A stretch of DNA of 64,000 nucleotides from CAVSCR01 sp963726575 (lineage in GTDB: Bacteria; Actinomycetota; Actinomycetes; JAHEKZ01), in the NCBI GenBank assembly GCA_963726575.1, contig CAVSCR010000006.1, forward strand, positions 272,631 to 336,630. Direction: 5' to 3'. Numbering within the stretch: position 1 is the stretch's first letter; every line of letters starts with the position of its first letter. Below, one piece after another: positions 23,912 through 31,388 of this stretch. Both the position numbers and the translations under genes were made by a program. A model generated the notes under the pieces. The model saw nothing but the letters and a program-made list of their open reading frames with translations, was not told the origin of the DNA and made no database searches.

Positions 23912-25728
23912 CAGGGGGTGCTGAAGGTGCCGATCACCGAGGCGGTCATCCGCACGCGTCCGCCGGAGTCCCACAGCGCCAGCGAACCGGTCGCGCTGAT
24001 CGGGGCCACCACTGTGGTGGTGACCGTCTCGTGGGCACCGACGCTCACGTCCGGGCTCACCGGATTGGTGCCGTCTGGGTCGAAGAACCCCAGACGTGAC
24101 CCGCGGGCGCCACCGGTGACCGTCACCTGGAGCACGACGGCTCGCACCGTGCTGCCCACGGTGTGCGACACGTCGATCGCCTGCACACCAGAGACGACAT
24201 CGGGCAGGCCCACGTCCCTACCGGTCGAGACGACCTGGCGGGGCAGGGTCCATCGGTACATGAGGCCACCAGGCGCCGCCGCCGGAGCGTAGAAGCCGAC
24301 GAGGTGGGCGCTGACCACCATCGTGGTCTTCGAACGGTTGACCACGTCGAGGCGACCGTCCGGCCCGATAGGCACGATGGCCGTCACCGTCCGCCGCTGA
24401 CCGGCACCGACCATCACGCCAGGCGCCGAGCGAAGCGTCCCGCCGTGCGTCGTCACGAGCACAGTGCCGGCGGCGTCACGCGAATGCGCGGTGAGCGTGA
24501 CGACGGCCGCCGTCGAGTCCGCCGGGAGGCCGGCCACGGCCGAGACGTTGACGACGCGCGTGGCGCCGGCGGCGATCCTCGCCGCGTCGAAGAGCCCCGG
24601 TTGAGACGTCCGGTGGAACTGGCCGGCGGCGCCTGACGTCGCCCGCTTCAGGCCGGGCGTGGTCGCGTCCATGTAGTAGCCGACCACGCTGACCGTGAGG
24701 TCGGTCGCCCCGCGACTGGTCCAGAAGCTCACCCGCCCGTCGGCGCCGACCGGCAGGACCATGAGCGACGTGCTGCGTCGGGTCGGGCCGAGCGTCAGCC
24801 GACGCAGGCGGTGCCCCGCGGCGCCGGTCGGTCCGGCCGTGAGGCTGGCAACCGTGTTCGAGGGTCCCGCAGTCACGGACAGGGCGACCGCCTCGACGCC
24901 GGTGGCCGGCAACCCGGCGACGCCGGTCACTGTGGTGTCCACCCGTTCGCCTTCGGCCCACAGCCGGCACGGAGCGCCACCGGCTGTCCCCCGGCCGGTC
25001 GACGTCACCAGAACGCGCGTCGGGTCGACGGGCACGTACAGGGCCGGCTGACGCGACGGGGTCGACGGGCCACTGGACACGTCGTTCGCACAAGGGCCCG
25101 GCAAGGTGTGGTCGGTCCAGAACGACGTGCGCCCGGAAGCGCCGTCCAGCGACAGGCTGATGTGGATGTGGTCGGTGTGCGGGACCGAGCCCGTGTACGG
25201 AGCCCAGCCGCGTGACGGGTCGTAGGCACGCCACATGCGCTTGTTCCAGATGATGTACATGACGCCGAGTCGACGCGCCATGGCGTAGCGGTTGCCTTGA
25301 GCATCGGTTGCGAGCAACCAGTGCAGGAACGTCTTGGCGGTCGCAAAGTCCTTGGGGTTCGATGCGTTGAGCATCCAGTCGAGCGCTCGACCCTCCGCGT
25401 GCTCGGAGGGCAAGGCTGCACAATCGCCGGGCCGTGAGATCCCGATCACCTGGTCGCTGCCGTAGGTCTGGCGGATCAGGTTGGCCAGCTTCGTGGCGCC
25501 CGGCTTGTCCACCGGGTCACATGTGTCACCCGCCTCGTACGGGGCCAGCGCCTCCGGCTGGCTGGTGAACGTGGGCACGACGGGCACCGGCGGCCCCGCT
25601 GCTGCCGCCGAGGCGGTCGCGTCTGCGGTGACGAGAGTGCTCGCCACGAGCACCGCGACGGCCGCACATGCAGCAGCCCGACGGATCACCAGTCGGGCGG
25701 CACGCGGGTTCGCAGTGATGGGGGTCAT
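23911..25728 (-). CDS. large secreted protein with an ARB_07466-like domain and beta-rich repeats
   Basis: A 605-residue exported protein. Residues 1-44 are a signal peptide (RRAAACAAVAVLVASTL, Ala-rich cleavage region). Residues about 60-210 match the extracellular domain seen in ARB_07466-like proteins: a D-Ala-D-Ala-peptidase-type fold with HAEGRALDWML and HTDHIHISLS metal-site-like motifs. The rest (about 225-605) is Thr/Ser/Val/Gly-rich and made of three similar beta domains, each with a VDPTRV- or FDAARI-like start and a VVGYYM/LVGFYA/VIGTFS end, as in many actinobacterial surface proteins. The N-terminal domain may act on peptidoglycan. Role in the cell unknown. Confidence 0.78.
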   Translation of the reverse strand: MTPITANPRAARLVIRRAAACAAVAVLVASTLVTADATASAAAAGPPVPVVPTFTSQPEALAPYEAGDTCDPVDKPGATKLANLIRQTYGSDQVIGISRPGDCAALPSEHAEGRALDWMLNASNPKDFATAKTFLHWLLATDAQGNRYAMARRLGVMYIIWNKRMWRAYDPSRGWAPYTGSVPHTDHIHISLSLDGASGRTSFWTDHTLPGPCANDVSSGPSTPSRQPALYVPVDPTRVLVTSTGRGTAGGAPCRLWAEGERVDTTVTGVAGLPATGVEAVALSVTAGPSNTVASLTAGPTGAAGHRLRRLTLGPTRRSTSLMVLPVGADGRVSFWTSRGATDLTVSVVGYYMDATTPGLKRATSGAAGQFHRTSQPGLFDAARIAAGATRVVNVSAVAGLPADSTAAVVTLTAHSRDAAGTVLVTTHGGTLRSAPGVMVGAGQRRTVTAIVPIGPDGRLDVVNRSKTTMVVSAHLVGFYAPAAAPGGLMYRWTLPRQVVSTGRDVGLPDVVSGVQAIDVSHTVGSTVRAVVLQVTVTGGARGSRLGFFDPDGTNPVSPDVSVGAHETVTTTVVAPISATGSLALWDSGGRVRMTASVIGTFSTP

Positions 25729-25786
25729 TGAGTGAAGTGTCGGCCCGCCGGGCCGTGGCCTGAAGAGCTCTGCCTACCATGGCCGG

Positions 25787-26506
25787 ATGCTGGACGAGGC
25801 GACAGTTGAACGAATCTTGGTGGTCACCGCACATCCCGATGACGTCGACTTCGGGTCCGGCGGCACGATCGCCACGTTCACCGACGCGGGCGTGGCCGTG
25901 ACCTACTGCATCGTCACTGACGGTGACGCCGGTGGTTTCGACCCCAAAGTTCCCCGCAGTGAGATCCCATCGATTCGACGCGCAGAGCAGACGAAGGCGG
26001 GGGAACTGCTCGGCGTCCACGACGTGCGCTTCCTGGGCTACCGCGACGGTGAACTCACCGTGACCCACGACCTTCGCCGAGACATCAGTCGGGTGATCCG
26101 TCAGGTGCGCCCCCAGCGGATGGTCGTGCAGAGCCCGGAACGGAACTGGGAACGAGTGCAGGCGTCACACCCCGACCATCTCGCCGCCGGCGAGGCAGCA
26201 CTGCAAGCGGTGTACCCGGATGCCCGCAATCCCTTCGCACACCCCACGCTGCTCGAGGACGAAGGCCTCGAGGCGTGGACCGTGCCGGAGGTGTGGGTGA
26301 TGTCGGGCCCGGGGCCGAACCACTTCGTCGACGTCACCGACACCTTCGACCGGAAGGTCACCGCGCTGCGCGCTCACGATTCGCAGACCGGCCACATGGA
26401 CGGGTTGGAGGACATGCTGCGCAGCTGGATGACGGTGACGGCGAAACGCGGCGACCTCCCCGAGGGCCGGCTCGCCGAGATGTTCCAAGTCGTGGTCACC
26501 GGCTGA
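25787..26506 (+). CDS. PIG-L family deacetylase
   Basis: A 239-residue zinc-dependent N-acetyl-sugar deacetylase of the PIG-L/LmbE family. The metal motif AHPDDVDFGSGGT is at 16-28 and the second ligand lies in SHPDHLAAGEAAL near 128. The family includes MshB and Mca of mycothiol metabolism; this sequence lacks features that would let me choose one substrate. ATG 25787 is divergent from the secreted-protein gene, 58 bases away. Confidence 0.9.
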   Translation: MLDEATVERILVVTAHPDDVDFGSGGTIATFTDAGVAVTYCIVTDGDAGGFDPKVPRSEIPSIRRAEQTKAGELLGVHDVRFLGYRDGELTVTHDLRRDISRVIRQVRPQRMVVQSPERNWERVQASHPDHLAAGEAALQAVYPDARNPFAHPTLLEDEGLEAWTVPEVWVMSGPGPNHFVDVTDTFDRKVTALRAHDSQTGHMDGLEDMLRSWMTVTAKRGDLPEGRLAEMFQVVVTG

Positions 26507-26524
26507 GCGATGCAGCGAGCGGCG

Positions 26525-27169
26525 TCAGAGCAACTGACGAGCACTCGCCCAGCGCGCGAGCTCATTGCGATTGGACAGTTGCAGCTTGCGCAACACACTC
26601 GACATGTGTGTCTCGACAGTCTTCACCGACAAGAACAGCTCCCGCGCCACCTCGCGGTAGGTGTAACCGCGAGCGATCAGGCGCATCACCTCTTGCTCCC
26701 GCGGACTGAGCAGGTCGAGCTCGTCGTCGAGCGCCTTCGCGTCGACTGCCCCCGAGAACGCGTCCAGCACGAAGCCGGCCAAACGCGGTGAGAACACCGC
26801 GTCGCCGCCGGCCACTCGGTTGATGGCGTCGACGAGCTCGTCGCCGGTGATCGACTTCGTCACGTAGCCACGTGCCCCGGCTCGGACCACCGCGATCACG
26901 TCGTCCGGGGCGTCCGACACGGACAACGCCAGGAACCGGGTCGTCGAGCCCTGCGCCACGCACTGACGAATCACCGTGGTGCCCCCACCACCGGGAAGAT
27001 GCACGTCGAGCAGTACGACGTCGGGACGCTCGCGCAAGATCTCCGAAACCGCCGAGGGCACGTCCTCGGCCTCGCCAACGACGTCGACGCTGTCGGCCAG
27101 CTCGGTGCGCACGCCGGTGCGGAACAGTCGATGGTCGTCGACGATGACGACGCGCGCCTGCGTGCTCAT
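26525..27169 (-). CDS. LuxR/NarL-type response regulator
   Basis: A 214-residue two-component regulator. In the receiver domain the acidic pair is Asp11-Asp12, the phospho-acceptor Asp55 in VVLLDVHLPG, and Lys near 103 in YVTKSITGDEL. The LuxR helix-turn-helix is at about 150-205 (LSPREQEVMRLIARG, VKTVETHMSSVLRKL). ATG 27169 overlaps the stop of the histidine kinase gene (ATGA), so it is the cognate regulator of that kinase. It probably controls the divergent PspC operon, in whose promoter region three phased TCAGGG repeats lie. Confidence 0.93.
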   Translation of the reverse strand: MSTQARVVIVDDHRLFRTGVRTELADSVDVVGEAEDVPSAVSEILRERPDVVLLDVHLPGGGGTTVIRQCVAQGSTTRFLALSVSDAPDDVIAVVRAGARGYVTKSITGDELVDAINRVAGGDAVFSPRLAGFVLDAFSGAVDAKALDDELDLLSPREQEVMRLIARGYTYREVARELFLSVKTVETHMSSVLRKLQLSNRNELARWASARQLL

Positions 27170-28356
27170 GAGGCCCTCGCCAGCTGCAGCTCGACCTGGG
27201 TGCCGCCGCCGAGCTCGCTGCGGACGCACGCCCGACCTCCCTGACGCTCCATCCGCTCGATGATCGAGCGACGGATGCCCAGCCGGTCGTCAGGCACAGC
27301 GCCGACGTCGAAGCCGGGACCGCGATCGCGCACATACACCCGGATGTCCACCGGTTCCACCTCGGCGAACACCGACGCGGCGCCGCCTCCGTACTTCACT
27401 GCATTCACCATCGCCTCGCGCGCAGCGGACACCAGCGCGGCAGTCCGATCGTCCAGTGCCACGTCGCCCACACAGACCACCTCGACGGCTCCGCCGTGCG
27501 CCGTCTCGACGTCTGCCGCAGCCGCCTCGAGCCCACCGCGCAGGGTCGCGCCGGCATCCGGGATCGGCGTGTACAGCCACTGGCGCAGGTCACGCTCTTG
27601 CGCGCGCGCTAGTCGTTGCACGGTGGCGGGGTCGGTCGAGCTGCGCTGGATCAGGGTCAGGGTCTGCAGCACGGAATCGTGCACCTGAGCCGCGAGCTCG
27701 GCTCGTTCCTCGGTTCGAATGCGCCCCCGGCGCTCCTCGTCGCGCTCGCGGAGCAGCCGCACGACCCAGGGCGCGGCCAACAAAGCGACGCCAACCAACG
27801 CGACCGTGACCGCGAGCAGCACCCGGCCGGCGTCGGTGAAGGCGCCGCGCGCGGCGAGGAACGCGAAGGCACCCACGAGCACGAGCGAGACACCCGCCAC
27901 GAGCTGAAGGCCCCTCACGCGCCCTTGGGCCGGTTCGCCGCCGCGTTGGACCCGCGAGACCATGCGCGACCACGACTCGTCGTCGGAGCGCAGCCACACC
28001 AGCACCAGACCGACCGCCACGAGGATGAAGGGCAGCCAGGAGCTGGGCAGCAACCCGACCACCTGCAGCAGCAGCGCCGCGCCAACGGTGATCGCTGCCG
28101 CCGCGATGAGCAACCCGGCGTCGCGCGCCCGGCTCTGCCGAAGTCGTCGTCCGGCCGGCACCTCCGGCCCGTCCTGTTCGGGGAGGACGATCCAGAACGC
28201 GCCATAGAGCACCACGCCGGCGCCCCCAGCCAGGGCCAGCACCACGAACGCCGCGCGCACCACGAACACGTCCATCCGTAGGTGGTCGGCGATCCCCCTG
28301 GCGACGCCCGCGACCAGCGCGCCGTTGCGGCTGCGGTAGAGCGTGGGGGGTGCCAT
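27166..28356 (-). CDS. PspC-domain sensor histidine kinase
   Basis: A 396-residue membrane kinase. Residues about 5-60 form a PspC domain (GALVAGVARGIADHLRMDVFVVR, then a hydrophobic helix). Four more hydrophobic helices follow, at about 80-100, 105-122, 150-168 and 178-196. A NarL-class HisKA_3 region carries the phospho-acceptor His in AAQVHDSVLQTLTLIQ near 230, and the HATPase domain has EAMVNAVKYGGG (N box) and DRGPGFDVG (G1 box). The layout resembles LiaS- or PspC-linked kinases that sense envelope stress. It pairs with the regulator encoded by the overlapping downstream gene. Confidence 0.92.
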   Translation of the reverse strand: MAPPTLYRSRNGALVAGVARGIADHLRMDVFVVRAAFVVLALAGGAGVVLYGAFWIVLPEQDGPEVPAGRRLRQSRARDAGLLIAAAAITVGAALLLQVVGLLPSSWLPFILVAVGLVLVWLRSDDESWSRMVSRVQRGGEPAQGRVRGLQLVAGVSLVLVGAFAFLAARGAFTDAGRVLLAVTVALVGVALLAAPWVVRLLRERDEERRGRIRTEERAELAAQVHDSVLQTLTLIQRSSTDPATVQRLARAQERDLRQWLYTPIPDAGATLRGGLEAAAADVETAHGGAVEVVCVGDVALDDRTAALVSAAREAMVNAVKYGGGAASVFAEVEPVDIRVYVRDRGPGFDVGAVPDDRLGIRRSIIERMERQGGRACVRSELGGGTQVELQLARAS

Positions 28357-28416
28357 GGCCTCATGGTCACACGCAGCGACGGCGTCAGGCCATCGGTGAC
28401 GGCACGGGACCGCCGT

Positions 28417-28444
28417 TCAGGGTCTACTCAGGGTCGGCTCAGGG
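28417..28444. promoter_or_regulatory. three TCAGGG repeats with 11-bp phasing
   Basis: TCAGGG occurs at 28417-28422, 28428-28433 and 28439-28444, start to start exactly 11 bases, one helical turn. They lie between the divergent PspC-kinase and PspC-protein genes, 47 bases before the latter. Phased direct repeats of this kind suit cooperative binding of a LuxR-type regulator such as the one encoded next door. Confidence 0.6.
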
Positions 28445-28490
28445 CGAGTTCCCGAGGCGCAACGGACCGTGCCTGCGCCACGGTGGACCC

Positions 28491-29855
28491 ATGACATCGC
28501 CCGACTCCTCTGTCCCGCCGTCCGGAGCGACGGCGACACCGACCGACCCTCCGCCCGCTCCTTCCCCGGCCGGCGGCTCGGGTCTGCGCCCGCCGCTGCG
28601 CCGAAGCCAGGACCACCGCGTCGTCGCCGGTGTCTGCGGTGGCCTGGGCGAGTACTTCGGCGTCGACCCGGTGCTGTTCCGCGTCGTCGTCGTGGTGCTC
28701 ACCCTCTTCGGCGGCTGGGGCATCCTGCTGTACGGCCTGGCCTGGCTCGTGATGCCGGACTCGCCACGTCCTGGTTCACCCGCTGGTGCGACCCGGCGCA
28801 ACGCTGGAATCTGGTGGATCGTCGGCCTCGCCGTGCTGGCGTTGATCGTGCTTCCGTGGGCACTGGCGGTGATGCGCAACCTCTGGTGGAACATCGGCGG
28901 CTACCACGGTTTCGGAATGCCGATGTCGATGCCGCTGCACCCCTTGCACTTGTTCTGGCCCGGCGCCGGTTCGCTGCTGCTGCTGGCGGGCGCAGGTGTC
29001 TTGATCTGGTGGTTGGTGCATCGCGACGCTGCGAGCAGGGACTCGGCGGCTCCACCGACCGGGTCGTCCACCGCCCCGACGCTCAGTGCTCCGCCCGCCG
29101 TGGAGTCGACCGTCTATCCCGCCGCGGGGTCGCTGGAGATGGCGCAGACCGAACCGACGATCGCGTTCGCCCCGGCGAGCACGTGGAGCGATCCGGCTGC
29201 GCAACCGGCGAGCACACCCGAGCCTCCTCCTCCGCGTCCTCGTCGTCCGCGCAGCGTCTTGGGTCCGCTCACGGTCAGTCTGGCCGTGCTCGTCGCAGGT
29301 GTGTTGCTGGCGCTGGACACCGCAGGGAACCGTTCGGTGCCGGTGGCGGTGATCTTGGCCACCACCCTGGCGGTCGTGGCGGTCGGGCTCCTCGTCGGTG
29401 CGTGGGTCGGTCGCAGCCGCGGCTTGATCGTGCTGGGCGTGATGCTGAGCCTGGCGACGGCAGCTGTCGCCGCCCTGCCCCACATCGACGTCTCCGGCGG
29501 TCTGGGCCATCGCACCTGGGTCGTACGCTCCGACGCGCAGAACGACTCGCCGTACCGTCTTGGTGCGGGCGACGCCACGCTCGACCTGGCTGGTCTCACC
29601 GCGAGCGGGGCTCACGTCGTCGGGGCGAGCGTGGGCGTCGGGAACCTGACGGTCTACGTGCCGCGTCGCGCCGACCTTGCGATCACGGCCCAGGTGGGTC
29701 TTGGTGCCATCCAGTGGCAAGGACCGAACTCGTCGCTCGTGTCGGGACGCGACGTGTCCAAGACGATCGACGTCGGATCAGGGACGGACACGATCATTCT
29801 CGATGTCTCCGTCGACGTCGGACAGATCACCGTGATTCCACAAGGGAGGTTGTAA
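28491..29855 (+). CDS. PspC domain-containing membrane protein with a LiaF-like C-terminus
   Basis: A 454-residue protein. A Pro/Ser-rich start (1-38) leads into a PspC domain (about 40-88: DHRVVAGVCGGLGEYFGVDPVLFR, then a helix with GILLYGLAWLVMP). Further helices lie at about 103-123, 158-180, 265-284, 290-310 and 315-333. A Pro-rich cytoplasmic linker (about 190-255) separates two membrane blocks. The C-terminal 110 residues are a beta-rich domain of the LiaF/DUF2154 type (VGVGNLTVYVPRRADLAI, VDVGQITVIPQG). The family modulates envelope-stress signalling. ATG 28491 is divergent from the PspC kinase and the next gene follows directly. Confidence 0.87.
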   Translation: MTSPDSSVPPSGATATPTDPPPAPSPAGGSGLRPPLRRSQDHRVVAGVCGGLGEYFGVDPVLFRVVVVVLTLFGGWGILLYGLAWLVMPDSPRPGSPAGATRRNAGIWWIVGLAVLALIVLPWALAVMRNLWWNIGGYHGFGMPMSMPLHPLHLFWPGAGSLLLLAGAGVLIWWLVHRDAASRDSAAPPTGSSTAPTLSAPPAVESTVYPAAGSLEMAQTEPTIAFAPASTWSDPAAQPASTPEPPPPRPRRPRSVLGPLTVSLAVLVAGVLLALDTAGNRSVPVAVILATTLAVVAVGLLVGAWVGRSRGLIVLGVMLSLATAAVAALPHIDVSGGLGHRTWVVRSDAQNDSPYRLGAGDATLDLAGLTASGAHVVGASVGVGNLTVYVPRRADLAITAQVGLGAIQWQGPNSSLVSGRDVSKTIDVGSGTDTIILDVSVDVGQITVIPQGRL

Positions 29856-30116
29856 GTGAAGCCGCACCGGTTCGATGCCACGTCACTGATCAGTGGCCTC
29901 GTCTTCGGGCTCGTCGCCACGGTCTACCTGATCGGCGAGGCCACCGGCAGCTACGTAGACGGTCGCTGGTTGCTCCCTCTTGCCCTGATCGGGCTGGGCG
30001 TCGCGGGGGTCGTCGGTGCCGTCACGACCGCCGCTCGGCAGCGTCCGGCCACAGCGCCGGCGACGGCAGACCCAGAAGTCGAGGCTGACGTCACCGCAGC
30101 CGACGGCACGGACTGA
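29856..30116 (+). CDS. small two-helix membrane protein downstream of PspC
   Basis: An 86-residue protein with two hydrophobic segments (about 10-30 and 38-58) and an acidic Ala/Thr-rich tail. GTG 29856 follows the PspC stop without a single intervening base, so the two are surely co-translated. I do not recognise a named family. It is probably an accessory part of the PspC envelope-stress unit. Confidence 0.75.
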   Translation: MKPHRFDATSLISGLVFGLVATVYLIGEATGSYVDGRWLLPLALIGLGVAGVVGAVTTAARQRPATAPATADPEVEADVTAADGTD

Positions 30117-30119
30117 TGG

Positions 30120-30917
30120 TCAGGAGGGACCTGGGCTCGGGTGTCGCTCGAAGCGGGCGCTCATCCCCTCGACCCAGGCGCCGTCCCCCGCCCACTGCCG
30201 CTCGCGCACGAGCAGCTCCTCAGGTCGCACCTCCACCAAGAAGTAGCAGTTGAGCGAGCCGCGGGTGCGTTCGGATACCGCAGTTCCGGCCACCAGGCTC
30301 AGCGCCTGCCGGGAGGTGTGCGGGCTGCTCAGCTTCACGCGGGCGATCTGCGGGTCATGGGTATGCCCTGACAACAGCAGATCGACGCCGGCATCGGCCG
30401 CTGCCGCGACCAGGCTCGACCGACCGATCAGGCCCGACAGCTCCTTGGGCAGCACCGGATGGTGGGTCACCAGCACGCGTACCACGCCGTCCGGCGCCTG
30501 CCCCAGGTTAGTGCGCACCAGGTTGGCCTGGCGCTCGCTGACGTGTCCGGCCTTCCAGCGCCAGTGCGGCATCGACGTGAGCCCGAGCAAGGTCGCCCCG
30601 TCGATGTGCAACACCGGGTCGAGCTCAACCGTGATCAGTTGTCGGTACCTCTCGAACGGCGAGGCGAAGCGGCGCGCGACGTTGTAGAGCGGAATGTCAT
30701 GGTTGCCGGGCACCACGAGCAGCGGTTGCGGCAGTCGGCGCAGGTAGGCGCTGGCTTGGCTGAACTGGTGGCTGCGCGCCCGCATCGTCAGGTCGCCGCT
30801 GACCACCGTCGCGTCCGGTCGTTGTGCGACGAGGTCCTCCAGCAACGACTCCGCGATGTCACTCACGTCCGCTCCGAAGTGAAGGTCGGACACCTGCGCG
30901 ATGACCGGGCCGCTCAT
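30120..30917 (-). CDS. calcineurin-like metallophosphoesterase
   Basis: A 265-residue phosphoesterase of the CpdA-like type. Metal-site motifs are complete: SDLHFG near 10, SGDLT near 40, PGNHD near 70, THHPVL near 155, and GHTHDPQ near 190. Substrate is open: cyclic nucleotides or other phosphodiesters. ATG 30917 overlaps the stop of the Nudix gene (ATGA); an upstream open extension is the Nudix C-terminus in another frame. The gene converges with the PspC operon, stops three bases apart. Confidence 0.9.
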   Translation of the reverse strand: MSGPVIAQVSDLHFGADVSDIAESLLEDLVAQRPDATVVSGDLTMRARSHQFSQASAYLRRLPQPLLVVPGNHDIPLYNVARRFASPFERYRQLITVELDPVLHIDGATLLGLTSMPHWRWKAGHVSERQANLVRTNLGQAPDGVVRVLVTHHPVLPKELSGLIGRSSLVAAAADAGVDLLLSGHTHDPQIARVKLSSPHTSRQALSLVAGTAVSERTRGSLNCYFLVEVRPEELLVRERQWAGDGAWVEGMSARFERHPSPGPS

Positions 30918-31372
30918 GCCGGCGCACCGGGATGGTCGAGCCGGTCCAGCGCGAACCCGACGAGTGGCGCGAGCCATCGCTCTCGCACGTCGTCGATTGC
31001 GACCCACTCGACGGCGTCGGTGGTGCCTTCTACGTCATGGATCACCAGGGGACCCTCCGCCGCCACCGCGACGCGGTACAGCACGCGGACGGCGTGCATC
31101 TGCGACAGTTCGTCCTCAGCCAGTTCGCGCACGGCCGACTGGATCCCGAGGAGCGCCTCCACCGAGCCGGTCAGACCGGTCTCTTCGTGCAGTTCGCGCA
31201 GCACCGCGACCGGCGGTGGCTCGCCGAAGTCGATTCCGCCACCTGGCAGCGTCCAAGCACCGGGGTAGGCCGTGCGGTCGTTCAGCCGGACCATCAGGAG
31301 CCTGCGATCGCGCAGCACAACCGCGTAGGCAGCGACCCGCTGCACCCGCCGCGGCGGTTCGTCATCGGCCAC
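30914..31372 (-). CDS. NUDIX hydrolase
   Basis: A 152-residue hydrolase of nucleoside diphosphates linked to another moiety. The Nudix box is complete: GGGIDFGE at about 45-52, then RELHEETGL at about 60-68. The substrate (an oxidised nucleotide, ADP-ribose or other) cannot be told. It is translationally coupled to the phosphoesterase downstream, so the two may act in sequence on one phosphate compound; that is inference. It begins 16 bases after the P-type ATPase stop. Confidence 0.9.
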   Translation of the reverse strand: MADDEPPRRVQRVAAYAVVLRDRRLLMVRLNDRTAYPGAWTLPGGGIDFGEPPPVAVLRELHEETGLTGSVEALLGIQSAVRELAEDELSQMHAVRVLYRVAVAAEGPLVIHDVEGTTDAVEWVAIDDVRERWLAPLVGFALDRLDHPGAPA

Positions 31373-31388
31373 GCGACTCCCTCAGCGG

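Noticed and set aside
24476..25423. A 315-codon minus-strand frame inside the secreted-protein gene
   Set aside because: It is an alternative frame with Arg/His-rich, repetitive composition; the 605-residue frame has a signal peptide and clear domains.
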